From positions 12,069,167-12,133,166 of the forward strand of contig NC_065547.1 in assembly GCF_022605725.1 (NCBI RefSeq): a stretch of DNA of 64,000 nucleotides, read 5' to 3'. Made by a program: the position numbers and the translations under genes. The notes under the pieces are model-generated. The model had not been told where the DNA came from, searched no databases, and worked only from the letters and a program-made list of their open reading frames with translations. The DNA comes from Anthonomus grandis grandis. Lineage: Eukaryota; Arthropoda; Insecta; Coleoptera; Curculionidae. Below are positions 21,031 to 35,488 of the stretch, in pieces (within the stretch, counting starts at the first letter, position 1; every line of letters begins with the position of its first letter).

Positions 21031-21120
21031 TGCTGAAACCCATGATGCCAAATTTTCAAAAACATTCTATTTTCTGTTCTCCGTAAACGTCTAAGGCACC
21101 ATCAACCATTAATCACCCTG
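20945..21120 (-). repeat. right terminal inverted repeat
   Basis: Inverted partner of 19159-19330, ending 'CACCCTG' next to TA. Confidence 0.75.
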
Positions 21121-21784
21121 TATAACGTCAATTAAGTTAAAATATGACAAAATTTTGCAATTTTTAATTTTATTTATTATTTAATATTATTCTCTGAATT
21201 GTATTTTAAGGAAGTAGGGAACGACAGCCCCTGTTATTCAAATATTACTCCCTTTGCGTTTTATCAGTTAAAAGGGGTTTGAACATTTTAATTATCAAAA
21301 TCAACATAATAACGAGTTACAATCATAATGATTTAACATTTATCAAAGGTTTAAGAGTACTTAAGCAATATTAAAACCTATCCTTTATTCAAATTTAAAA
21401 CAATCCTAATCGTTAAGTCAAAGAGGACGGTTGCACAGGTTTTTCCTAAATCGTTTTATTGTTATGAAATAATATTGGTAATATAGGTAAAAATTTATCA
21501 TATATAAGTATAAAATTTTATATAATATATCATATAAAAATATGTAATGTAATAATATTTTTGAAAAATTTACATAAACCTGAGCTGTTCATATTCCAAA
21601 GACTTGCTTTTCTTAAGGAGTCGTAAGATATAGATAGTTTTCTAGGATTTAAAAAAATCAAAAATTCTATAAAAGTAATATTTAAATTAGGTTCAAATGC
21701 TTTAAATTTAAATTTTAAAATCATCCTACTAAATACTGTAATTAAATCTATCCGATCCGATTAAATCGATCCGATCGGAAGCTA

Positions 21785-22015
21785 AGGCTCCATTGAGCGG
21801 CCGCCGAGAAATCCAGACTTAAGTCCTATAGATTACTTTTTGTGGGGGATTGAAAAGTAAAGTTTTTAGTACGAAGTAAGATTCCATTCCAGATCTTCGA
21901 GAGCAGATTACTACTGAATGTACACACATAGTTTAAAACATGCTTAAAAACGTGAGGAATAGTTTCGAGCAAAACCTTTATTATTGCGTGGAGGTAAACG
22001 GACAGTTTTAACACT
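21785..22015 (+). pseudogene. mariner-like transposase C-terminal fragment
   Basis: The translation, with two frame changes, reads 'SPIDYFLWGIEK' (third catalytic Asp region; the first residue is inferred from a shifted frame), then 'STECTHIVQNMLKNVRNS'-like tail and 'FEQNLYYCVEVNGQF'. It resembles the tail at 13096-13345 in layout. Only the last quarter of the gene remains. No inverted repeat is found next to it. Confidence 0.65.
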
Positions 22016-24164
22016 TGCTACCATTTGAATCTACCTCTTGAGGGCAAATTAACTTTTAAATTAACGTTAATTTACGTGTAAACTCTTACGTAATACTTTA
22101 TGATAATTATATTCAAAATATAAAATTTGACAAATATTAGCAAAATGACGAATTTTATGTACATTATATATTATTCATTCACATAATATAGAAAACTTTG
22201 TATTTTTTTAACATTTTGCTTTTAATTAATAATACTTAATTATAAGACATCGCGTATATACAATACACATTATGGTATTTTTATTTTTTTTATTAAAAAT
22301 TGTCTTTTAATTAAATAGTTTAATTATAATTAGGAATTATATGTTAAAAATTTATTCTAATGTTGAGAATTTCTAATTTATAATGAAAACTTAATTAAAA
22401 AAATATGTAAAATAAATCGAATAACATATCGATCAATAAGATAAATCAAAATTTTGATATATTTTTTGGATCGAACGAAACTAAGTGAAAATGAAAAAAA
22501 TATGATTTTTTCACTTGCATTTGATCATATTTTGTCTCTTTGGTTTGGCATAATTTTAAATACTTTTAGACTATTGATTTTACCAATTTAAAAAAATATA
22601 TAAATTACATATCAGAAAATTAAAATATTAAAAGAAACATTAAAAATTAAAATTTAACTATAGAATTTAATACCGAAAAGCACTTAAATTAATTAAAATT
22701 TTTGTAAATACTATTATATTATTTTAAAGCTTTTCATATTTTAATATTTTTCTTGAGTTCTATTAATTAATCAGTTCTAGCTACAAGTTTTATACTGAAA
22801 GTTTCAGAAGAAAATAGTCTTTAACGATATTTATAAATTGTTTTTCAGGTCATGGAACTTCTTAGGAAATTGTGTCAGGACTTATATAAAAATATTAATC
22901 TCTACTAAAAAACATATATTTTTTTATACCGTCCTATTAATTAAATAATAATAAATGTAATTTGTAGAATGTATCAGTTAACGTCAATATCTATAATACA
23001 TGTCAGAATCCTGCTATGTTTCCTTTGCCTTTTCATCATCCTAATTACGGTTTCTTTTCTCCAATCACCAGAATGATAAGAGCATTTAATGAACTTATCT
23101 AGACCCCTGTGTTATTAATTCTATTCATTTTATGCTCTATTGATTAATTCTATTAATTTTTTATATTTATAGTTGTCAGTATTTTTATGTATAATTCTTT
23201 AATCATATTATATTTTATTTTCGTAAATTGGCTCTGCCATTGAAATAAATCAAATTAATAATTTTCTTAAATATTGTATTAAACTGAACATATTACATTA
23301 GCAAGAAAACGTATCTGGTCTAAAGGGAACCTAATTAAATTAAACTCTTTAAAACCTCAATTAAGATATCTCTAATATCATATTTTTATTTATTGTGAAC
23401 TATTTTTCGTGACTTCAGTTTATACGTTTGCTTATGAATTTAGTGCAAATTTACCTCCCAACATAGATGGTTATAACATAACAGAGAAAAAGGAAGCTCT
23501 CTACTCTGGAGCACGGAAGGATCTATGAATTTCTTATATTAATTATGATATTAAAGTTAATATTATTGACGAGGACGATCTTCAATATGTAGTCCTCAGG
23601 ATGATCCCATAGAGCTTGAAACGTTAACAAAATATACAATTGATCGTCTGAAGTAGTTTTTTTTAACCTTTATCCAACAAAGAAAAAATAAAGCAGATTT
23701 TTTATTTTGTTCTTGGATATTTTAATTAACTAATACGTCTCGTTTAATTAAATATGCATTTGAACTATAACTAACTACTGGTAATAAAAATTTGAACTGG
23801 TTCAAAACATACTTGAATCCTAGGAAGAGCTTAAAATGAATATATTTATTCATTTAAGGCTTTTGATAAACAGAGAAAAAGGAAGGCCCTTTTTTTACAA
23901 AAGAATAATAAATAAAAACAAAAAATAATAATAACTATTAACCTGGCCAATATATGTACTTTTCTTAATACAAATTAATTTTTTTTGTTTTGTTTAGCAG
24001 TAAAAAAATACCAGAGGCAGGTAGGTAGATGCGCAAGGGGTGCAAAGGAAAACGTGGCAACGTGGCATGTAACAAATGCTACTTGTAATGAAATTTTACA
24101 TGAAGGCGAGCGGATACCAACGCCCTATAAAAAATGTATACAGCTATTTTCATGGTTTTTAACA
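22016..24164. other. very AT-rich stretch, no supported gene
   Basis: Dense A/T runs and no recognisable domain on either strand. A 31-codon run near 23440-23535 (+, 'LPPNIDGYNITEKKEALY') and the 80-codon frame at 23985-24227 do not resemble known families; the end of the latter is antisense to the endonuclease fragment below. Confidence 0.35.
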
Positions 24165-24420
24165 CCTTACATTTTTTTTTTCACACCACCCCCTCCTGCA
24201 GCTCGATCTCGCCTGACAAACCTGTAACCTGGTATTCTAAAAGAATTATCGTCATCATTTGATGTTAACTATGTTTCTGATAGTCCCAGAATATAGTAGC
24301 TATAATCAAGAATATAATTAACAAATTCGTCAAAACCAGTTTTCACTGAGCGGATGTTAGAGTGTGTCACAATAAAATCTCCTGCAACCCTCGCATATTT
24401 GTGATTAATCAATTTATTCT
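24165..24420 (-). pseudogene. non-LTR endonuclease N-terminal fragment
   Basis: The minus-strand frame reads 'THSNIRSVKTGFDEFVNYIL' and 'YYILGLSET' then, after a stop, 'DDDNSFRIPGYRFVRRDRAA' and 'GGGGV'. These are the first blocks of the APE-type endonuclease: the metal-binding Asn in 'NIRS', the Glu in 'SET', and 'GY...R.DR..GGGV'. One nonsense codon follows 'SET'. Its strand is opposite to the RT at 25190-26640, so it belongs to a different insertion. Confidence 0.75.
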
Positions 24421-25189
24421 GTTAGTTATCCCTTCGCCACGTAAAATGTCCACCCAATCCACCCGTAAAAATATTTCACTTATAAGGCCAAAATTATTTC
24501 TAACAAAATTGAGTTACACTTTTTAACACAGTCTTTACGACTCCTCAAACAATGTAAAAGTGCTGAGAAAAAAAAAGTCATAATGTTACATATATCAATG
24601 GGTTAGCCCAATTAAAAAATGTGTATATAGTACATACATAAACCTAATGTTATATCCCAATAACAATATTTTAACACCGCAAAAAATATATTAATTTCCT
24701 TTAAACAGAAAAACCATAAATAATAAATTTCAATAAATCATCTTAACGCAAAGACCTTCCTAAACATTAGACGATTTAAACTGTTATATTATAATATTAA
24801 AAAAAGCAATCCTTTGTATGTATTATATAAAGGTTAAACAAAAATCCTATAAACAACTTCTTGTTAATATCTTTTAGAAAAACATGCAAACTAAGAATGA
24901 CGACATAACTGCAATTTTCTTAGTGGGTTAACTTCGATTATACTTGGTATGATATCCCACTATTTATGAATAAAAGACAAACTTACATTACATTATCCCT
25001 AGCTATATATAAGCTATTTCTACTCTGAAAAACTCTTCAAAGTTTAATTGTTCGCTTACAAAAAAAAGTACATTATGCCAAATAACCTCTTAAATCATAA
25101 GGAAATTAATAGTTATTTTACATATGTTTTGTAATAAAATAATTAAATTTTATTTTATAACAACCATTTATTCAACCCAGAAATGAACT
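24421..25189. other. AT-rich stretch, no gene seen
   Basis: No coding or repeat signal is recognised. Confidence 0.3.
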
Positions 25190-26645
25190 TCAATTTTTTT
25201 TTAGCTACAATAGATGAAATACACTCCGCTCTACATAACATCCGAACTAACGCTGTTGGTACCGATTTAATTAATGCAAAAATGCTAAAAATATGTAGCC
25301 CTTTAATAGATCATATAATTTTACATATTGTTAACACATGGCCATAGAGAAGGAACTAAGTTCCAACAATCTGGAAAACTGCTCTGGGAATCCCACTACC
25401 AAAGAATAGTCAGCCCTCTCATTTTTCTGAGATGAGGATCATAAGTATTCTTCCCACCCTGTCAAAAATTTTTGAGCGAATCCTTCATAACCAAATATTC
25501 ACTTATTTTACTGTTAATAAAATCCTGCCTGATAACCTATGTGCATTTCGAGAGAATTTCAGTACAGTATCTGCTTTAGCATCTGTGCTTGATTATATAT
25601 TCAAGGGCTGCGATGAAGGTTACATAAATATTTTGGTAGTTTTAGACTTCTCCAGGGCCTTTGATACTCTGGATCACCATCTCCTATTAGCTAAGCTAAA
25701 ATATTGTGGGTTCGACGCGAACTCTATTCAATGAATTAATTCATTTCTAAGCAAACGGTCGCAAAAGGTGTCGAATGCATTGGATATTCTGTCGGGTGTG
25801 CAACGAGGAGCTATTTTGTCACCCCTTCTATTTATTATTTACAATATTGATATAATGCTTGCACCTAAATAGTGTAAAACACAAGCATACGCGAATGACA
25901 CAAAAATCTATGTCTCTTTTGATTATAACAGATCGCAAGAAATGGCCGATAAAATAAACGCTGATTTTCAGGTAATTAAAGAATTATTTGCTGAACATAA
26001 CCTAAACTTATATTCTGACAAAACTAAGCTATTATGTATTGGCAGTAAAATCAAAAGAAACTCTATTAAAAGCAACTTAAAATTAAAATTAAATGATACT
26101 ACATTAAAATTTGTATCCAGCGCAAAAAATCTTGGCTTAACTATCGACGAAGATCTCAGATTTAGTGCATACGTTCAGAATGCAACAAGAAAAAGGTTTT
26201 GTGCGCTGACATGATTATATAATCGGCACATTCTTAACTACTCGTTGAAATAAAATCTATGCGGCACATTAGTACCTAGTCTCACATTTTAACTATGCTG
26301 ACTTTATATACGGTCCATGTCTTACGGCCTTCGATAAACAGAAAATATAAAGGGTACAGAACGCATGGTGTCGATTGATATATGGAATCAGGAAGCATGA
26401 CCATATTACTCATAAAATTGTAGAACCTAACTGGCTAATATGGAAAGCCGTAGAAAACTACATCTTTCAAATAAGCATAAGCGTGCATACGCTCAAGCAA
26501 GTGCATAAGCTCCTAAATACCACTAGCACAACTGAAATACTCTTAAAAATAAATTTCTGCAAGGACAAAATATTAGAAACAAAAACACATTCTCCATCCC
26601 GTTACATAAAACATTTATGTATAAAAGATCTTTTCATATAATGCA
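25190..26645 (+). pseudogene. jockey-like non-LTR reverse transcriptase
   Basis: Begins in the pre-RT region ('TIDEIHSALHNIRTNAVGTD') and runs to the C-terminus. RT blocks are 'ISILPTLSKIFERILHNQIF', 'LVVLDFSRAFDTLDHHLLLA' (motif A), 'LSGVQRGAILSPLLFIIYN' and 'QAYANDTKIYVSF', where the catalytic YADD has become YAND, a change expected to inactivate it. 'AKNLGLTIDEDLRFSAYV' is the conserved block after the palm. Stops at 25732, 25870 and 26212 and later shifts break it. The endonuclease is missing (5' truncation). A TTA-repeat tail follows at 26986. Confidence 0.85.
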
Positions 26646-26981
26646 ATCACCTAATATAATGTAATATTAATTAATATTATATGCTGAGCTGGACTAGGTT
26701 TTCAAATTATTTCACAATATTACTATCTACTTTTTAAAGAATAATTAATGTATAATAATTCTTTAAGTAACTTTCTTGTTCTACAATATGTGCGTACATT
26801 TAAAGAGCTATTCGCTAATTTGCATGATATTGTTTTATTTTCACTTTAGAGGGATTAGGTAGGTTCGAGTTCGAGTAAGTAACAGTAGCCACATGGCTAG
26901 ACTTCGCCTCTCTAAGATCCCTATAGAAATGTATGTATGATACTCACAACTGTAAATTATTTGCTTGTTAAATTAAAGACA

Positions 26982-26985
<4 letters not shown>
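26646..26985 (+). other. 3' non-coding region of the element above
   Basis: AT-rich sequence between the RT end and the TTA tract. No other signal. Confidence 0.4.

Positions 26986-27019
<34 letters not shown>
26986..27019. repeat. (TTA)n tract, left of the Dong-like element
   Basis: About 11 uninterrupted TTA units. It could be the tail of the preceding non-LTR element and is also the left flank of the Dong-like insertion. Confidence 0.9.
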
Positions 27020-30124
<3,105 letters not shown>

Positions 30125-30216
30125 GTTTTTTCAAGGTTATTATGATTGTTACACTGTCACTTATATCAGTCAGAATTTGTAGCGTCATTCGTAATTATCT
30201 TCACACCCGTAAATTA

Positions 30217-30918
30217 TTTTATTTTTTCTTTGGAACTAATTAACACTTTGGCACCATTGTTTATCACAAACACTTGCCCTCCCTTGGTCCAGCAGGAGTT
30301 TTTAAACTAAGTTTTCACTTTTTTAAATAAAACAAGCTGTGGAGGCGTTAGTAGTTCTAAGAGCATAATTTTTGTTCCCTTTAGCATCCACCATTAGCAA
30401 AAAGTAACTGTAACTGGTCTAGGACTGACCGTTCGTTTTTCGTTTCGTTTCGTTTTCGTTTTACTGCCCAAACGATAACAAAAATTAATGTATTTATGCA
30501 CAGGAATGTTTACTTTAGTAGCTATTAGTTTAACAATACCGTCGTATAAATTGACATCCAAATTCTCCTCGAGTCCGTGAACTAAAATGGTATTTGTATT
30601 TTTGGCCATAGTTTGTTTTGCTAGTTCGTTTTCTAACAGGGATATTTGCTGGCGAATGTTTTTTAAGTTTTCAAAGACAGATTTTTTGAACGTTGAAAAC
30701 TTTTGCGTCAATTCACCTATTGCTCCAAATTAACGTTCGTTGTTTCCTGCCTTAGATGTTCTCATTTTAGTGGGATTTATTGTAAGATTCTTCTAAAAGC
30801 TGTCAAGTTCGACCTTAAACTGCGCCGCCATTTTGTACAATACGTTTATAATATGTTTTATTATTTCGGGACTCTAGCTATTCTGAGTATTTGACGAATT
30901 AACTGTTTGTCTTCCCAT
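30217..30918 (-). pseudogene. non-LTR retrotransposon ORF1 protein
   Basis: One minus-strand frame from the ATG at 30918 ('MGRQTVNSSNTQNS') to about 30217, with four in-frame stops. Residues about 70-105 form a coiled coil ('FENLKNIRQQISLLENELAK'). Then comes 'TILVHGLEENLDVNLYDGIV' and 'VHKYINFCYRLGSK', the core of RNA-binding ORF1 proteins of LINE-like insect elements. After a stop at 30394, 'CWTKGGQVFVINNGAKVLIS' is the usual C-terminal block. ORF1 proteins bind element RNA and help form the transposition particle. No ORF2 follows; the sequence runs into the TTA tract. Confidence 0.75.
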
Positions 30919-31239
30919 GATAAGTAGATACTATAATAAGACTTTAAACTTCACTCACTAATTATTTTTCCATTAAATAGGGATAAAAATACTAAAGTTT
31001 GCAGACCGATATGACCGAACGTTTTTACTAGCTGCGCAGTGCGCAACCGCATCTCTCTGGGTGTGTATAAGAAAATTTTACAGCAATTTCATATCCATCA
31101 TTTATAATAGTAATTTCCCAATTTCATTCTAATAGTAATGTAAAATTTATCTATTAATAATCTATGACTTACATACTTAATTTATTCAGTATAACTCTGA
31201 AATTAATTTTATGACCTCTCCAAGATGTTAGCCAATATA
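30919..31239 (-). other. probable 5' leader of the ORF1 element
   Basis: Less AT-rich at 31005-31065 ('cacacccagagagatgcggt' on the minus strand), then AT-rich. This fits a 5' leader starting near 31065, but nothing proves the start. Confidence 0.35.
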
Positions 31240-31460
31240 TCGAAGTTTTGACTAAGAAAAGTGAAATTTTTTATTAAATAGATTTCTGTTGTCGATCCCT
31301 CTAATAACTATAGGAAAGTTACAAAATTTAGGACCAATATATGTTACAAATGGTTGGTTTCTCGTTATGTCTCGTATGTTGTTGCCAATATATTTATACA
31401 CTAATAAAAGAACTGATTGAACATATAGTTGTCGTATTGTCAGAACTTGAACTATTAATT
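31240..31460 (-). pseudogene. possible non-LTR RT C-terminal scrap
   Basis: The minus-strand frame reads 'TIRQLYVQSVLLLVYKYIGN', then 'NIRDITRNQPFVTYIGPKF' and 'LFNKKFHFS' before a stop. A hydrophobic helix followed by '..TRN' and '..FN.' resembles the last 70 residues of jockey-type RTs. Short and unsupported by neighbours. Confidence 0.4.
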
Positions 31461-33439
31461 GATGCTTAGAAAAACATTAAAACTAAAATTCTAAAGTAGA
31501 TTCTAATTTCACGTAAAAAAGTAATTTATTTTAAAATAAGTTGTAGCCAAGTTACAGGCTTCAAAATAGAATACTTAACTAAGTTAACGAGCCACTTGAG
31601 GCTCAACTTTCTTAAGTTTTTAATCTTCTTATCCCAAATTAAATTTGATGAATCCTCTCTCTTTCTCTCTCTTTCTCTCAACTCGACGCAAACAAATTTT
31701 AATAAATCCCAACCGATTTTTTCTCTTATTGAGGCAAACGTCTTCTTAAACTCGAAATTAGGACCTAAGTGGCCATCCTCTTTCAACCCCGCGGACCGTT
31801 TCGGGCGAATTAATTAGTTTTCTCGAATATTAAGGGTTTAATTAAACCCCTTTTGGGTAACACTTAAAAAGAAAATACCTGGCGAAATTAATTTTTAAAG
31901 AACAAACAATTATTTTACTACAAAATGAAATTGTATATTCGGTTACAATATGCGAGAGGGCACACGTATCGCATAGCACACACGACAGGAACATTCGCTT
32001 TCTCATTTGCCCTCGAATAATTAATTTCCCGTGGTTGTTCAAACGCTATAATTAATATTATACTTTACTTTGAAAGTTGAGACCTGCGTTGTTAATATTA
32101 GGAGAGCCAGAAAGGTAGATTATGTGGTAAAAGCTAGATAGGACGAGTATATTGTAATTAAATTTAAGTACATTTCATTCCATTTTGGTTATAATTGTAA
32201 GCTATCTCTCTTGTTATTAAAAAGAAAAGCTTGTTTAAATATTAATTTTTTAACTGATGTATATACTAAATATAAAAATAATTTTATTTAGTTTAATAAA
32301 CAAACAATCATTGAAACGTATCAGCCCTTAACTGGTGACCATGATAGACTGCACTCGATCGTTTACGCGTGCCTATTCTATCCTTTAAAAATCCTTTTAT
32401 ATTTATTTTTATTTTTACATATTCGGTAAGAAAAGTATATTTTTTTTAATTAAAAATTAATCAGGAAACTTTGCTGAAGTTTTAATATTTTTGAGGAAAC
32501 TGCAGCCTTTTTCTGTTAATTCTAAGTAATTTTTGTATTAATTCCAGATGATTGAAGCTAGTTTTTGACTTGTTTCCAGAAAGTCATATTTCCAAGTTAA
32601 AATTTTTAGAGTTTTCGAAACAACTGAAATTATTTTTTAATATTTTTTAGAACTATTAAAGCCACTTAATTTTTTTTTTTTTTGAAAAAAACTTACGTTA
32701 TTGACTTTAGGGTCATATGAAGACAAATCATGAAAAATCTCGGATAAGAGCTACTTTTTAGGTTATGGATTTTATAGCGAAAACTTCTAAAGTTTTTTTG
32801 TACGTTTTTATTCTTTACTTGTTTAATGGTTAATATTGTCTTTAACGTACTTTTATGTATGTTTCTGTTTCCTTAAACGTTTTCTTACTTGTTTTTAATT
32901 CTAAAAAAGCTCATTACTTAGAGAAAAGGTAAAATTAAGTTTTAAAAATTCTTTAACTGAATTCCTGTTTAAGCTTTTTTTTAAATAAATTATAACTTCC
33001 ATAAAAAAAATTATTTCACAAAATTCTTAGAACTCAAAATTTAGCAAAAATACGGTTTTAAAAGTTGGTAGACATAATCCATTAATACCTGGAATAATTT
33101 AGCTAATTACCAGTTTCAACGTTTTACGAAAACAATATTTTTTGAGTACAGTAATGTTTTTTTCTAATAATTTTTTTATATTGAACAACGGTAATGATAT
33201 TTTAAATCTAAAAAGTGACAATCAGTAAAAACTATAGACTGTTTTTATTATTTTGCAGAATTAATTATTTTAAGTATAAAACATAAATCTAAAAGAATTG
33301 TTCTTGACTTTATTCTAGGCAAATTAACACTTTCCTTTATCCACTGATAGATATATCAATCTCTTTGATATCCATATTTAAATGCAGCTATTCTCAAAAA
33401 AAATCTACTTCTACTTCTTTGAGCTGCTCTATGTAAAAA
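31461..33439. other. long stretch without a supported gene
   Basis: 31590-32100 is less AT-rich, with a CT-rich run at 31657-31682, and looks like unique DNA. 32150-33439 is very AT-rich. The overlapping frames at 31526-31817 on both strands are mirror images of the same low-complexity DNA and have no domain. Confidence 0.35.
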
Positions 33440-34340
33440 TGTTAAGATGGAAACATTGAAAACCTAGAATTAGCATTACCTTAATGGTATAGACAGTTAA
33501 TTTGCTTGCAATATCCCTGATACAATGATGCCAAATGCTTATGTAGAAATAGCGAACAAACACTTTTATAATATCATAAAAATTTGTCACCTATTTTGAC
33601 AGGAACAATACAATACTACTTATCCTTTAATAAACTATGATGCAAGTCATTATTTAAAATTAAATAAATATTGATAAAGTAATAATATTAAAAGAAAGGG
33701 CAACAACATCGCAACGCCGTTCGACCAAGAATCTTTACCAGTGACGTCGTCAAAAAATATTTACATGATAAATATTTACTAATAATAGATTATGCTTTAA
33801 ATATAAGCAACATTACCGTTTTTGAACTCTTCACGCATTTTTTTAACGTACCTCACTAGAGTAAAGGTACCTATCTAATAAAAAGCATTTATAAAAGTTA
33901 AATACTTTATATTTATTATAGATTTCTTAATAGTCTTTTTTAGGCTATTAGTAAATAATGACATTTAAGTAAGTAATGACATTTCGCGCATCACTATGTT
34001 TTTGCTTAGGGTGTTGCCACTCTAAAATTTTTAAAAACTGCTTTAGGCATTAAAATGTTAAGACTTTTTTATGTGAAGATGTTATTTTGGTTCTTAAATT
34101 AGGTTATATCGATTTATCTCTATATTTTATGTTTAGTCCAAATTCCAACACAAATAAGTTAGCTTAACTTTATTATATGTCTTAATATATAGCTAAAAAT
34201 TATTTTTTTTTTTAATGTGTGAAAACTTGAGAATTGGTAATTTTTTTAAAAAATAAAACACCCCCTTGTCTCTGAGCACATGTTGAACTCAAACAAAGTT
34301 GTTGTTTACTGATTCTAGTCTTTCAATTTTCTAAGATGGA
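33440..34340 (+). repeat. dispersed repeat, likely 5' part of the P-like element
   Basis: The left half (33440-33935) matches 6910-7400; the right half (33975-34340) matches 11590-11965. It is the only place where both halves are contiguous. It ends just before the THAP-domain frame. Confidence 0.6.
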
Positions 34341-34545
34341 AGCTAAACAACAAATACCTGATCCATACTCCACAATTGGCTTAAAAAGTGAGCAATAAAG
34401 GAATTAAAAATAAATACTTTCGATTTCCAAAACAAGGAGACGTTGCTAAACAGTGGTTAATTAGGTGTCTCCGAGAAGACAAAATTAATCTAAAAGATGC
34501 TAAATGTTGCAAAAGGAAATTTGTATTTTACCGAGGAGGTAATTA
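34341..34545 (+). pseudogene. THAP-like zinc-finger remnant (P-element-like transposase N-terminus)
   Basis: The frame 34388-34538 reads 'KNKYFRFPKQGDVAKQWLIR' and 'CLREDKINLKDAKCCKRKF'. This matches the THAP plan 'FRFPk....r.W...c.R....' with the last zinc ligand pair ('C..HF' normally) degraded to 'CCKRKF'. The first Cys pair is not seen upstream in the same frame. THAP domains bind the ends of P elements. A GT follows at 34539 that could be a splice donor, as P-element genes contain introns. Combined with the transposase C-terminus at 37830-38280, a P-like origin is likely. Confidence 0.6.
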
Positions 34546-34898
34546 TTCGATTTTGATTTACACATTTGTTATAATAATTATTTTTTATGATGTTATGTTA
34601 ATTTATATTATTTGCTATATAGAATTGTTTTCACTGGTTAACCCCTTTTAATATACATTTATTTATTGTTCTGTATTTGCTTCTGAATATTAATTTTAAA
34701 ATATATAATTTTAAGACAGCGCTTGCTGAATTATAACCAAAAGAATATTAGGATTAGAAAAGAAAACTTTAAATTTTCGATTTACAAAGTCATCCGTTGA
34801 TTGCCAATTACTAAGACCTGCAATACTAAATAAAAGAAACAGGAGGAAAGAGGTTGATGATATTTTAATGTCATCACAACTAAAAGAAAATATATATA
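34546..34898 (+). other. P-like element interior, left of the provirus
   Basis: AT-rich to 34719, then a partly open stretch ('TLNFRFTKSSVDCQLL') that may be eroded exon sequence. Not assignable on its own. Confidence 0.3.
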
Positions 34899-35285
34899 TG
34901 TTATATGTTGAAATACAAAACCACACACGTGTGTTATTTCGCAACGAACCAGAGTCAGCAGTTCTAGGAATTGGCAACATTACTATTTCCGCTGATTAGC
35001 AAATCGGTGGCCTGATTCCTTTACCATGGGAACCGCTGACGCAGCTCTACCATCGTCTACGCCCGATGCTCCTACCATGGGAACCGTTGACACCGCTGTA
35101 CTATTTTGTATAAATACTGCACACATAATAATTTTAAGTTAGTTCTGTAAGATTAGTTTTAAGTTGTATAATTAATCTATGTCCATTTGAATTTTGAAGT
35201 TTTAATAATTATTTTAATTAAATAATAATTATCTTATTAAATAAACCTTTTTTAAAAAGCGAAATCGAGTTTAAAAGTGATAACA
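34899..35285 (+). repeat. 5' LTR of the provirus
   Basis: Starts TGTTATATGTTGAA and ends GTGATAACA. It contains 'TTGTATAAATACTGCAC' (TATA-like, about 35105) and 'AATAAACC' near the end (polyadenylation). It is 112 bp longer than the 3' LTR because of an internal duplication of an 'ACCATGGGAACCG(C/T)TGAC' unit at about 35020-35090 and a second insertion at about 35165-35210. Confidence 0.9.
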
Positions 35286-35286
35286 A

Positions 35287-35305
35287 TTGGCGCAGTCGGT
35301 AGGAT
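35287..35305 (+). promoter_or_regulatory. primer-binding site
   Basis: 'TTGGCGCAGTCGGTAGGAT' directly follows the 5' LTR. This type, matching a tRNA-Ser 3' end, is known from 17.6/297-group elements. Confidence 0.8.
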
Positions 35306-35488
35306 CCATAAAACGTCAACAGAACAAGAGAATTCTGTTTACGGCGGATTCCAATCCCTTAAACGGACAACGGACCATCTTCAGGACTTCCAGAGAGCAA
35401 ACAAGGCGTCCTCACTCATTGGCACAGGCAGTGGAACATCGTTGGAAAACCTCTGTTTGTTCTCACTAATAGAGAAGAAGACAACTCC

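Larger units (their letters stand above)
19159..21120 (+). mobile_element. mariner-like element with long inverted repeats
   Basis: Both ends begin 'CAGGGTGATT(G/A)ATGG' and are flanked by TA (19157-19158 and 21121-21122), the mariner target. The ends match inward over about 170 bp with one 11-bp indel. Internal blocks include 'CGTTTACGGAGAAC', 'CTAACGATTAAAAATATTTT' and 'GCTTATACCAAAAAGTAGT'. Total length is 1962 bp. A broken transposase occupies the middle, and the 3' part contains copy C of the dispersed mariner-end repeat. Confidence 0.85.
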
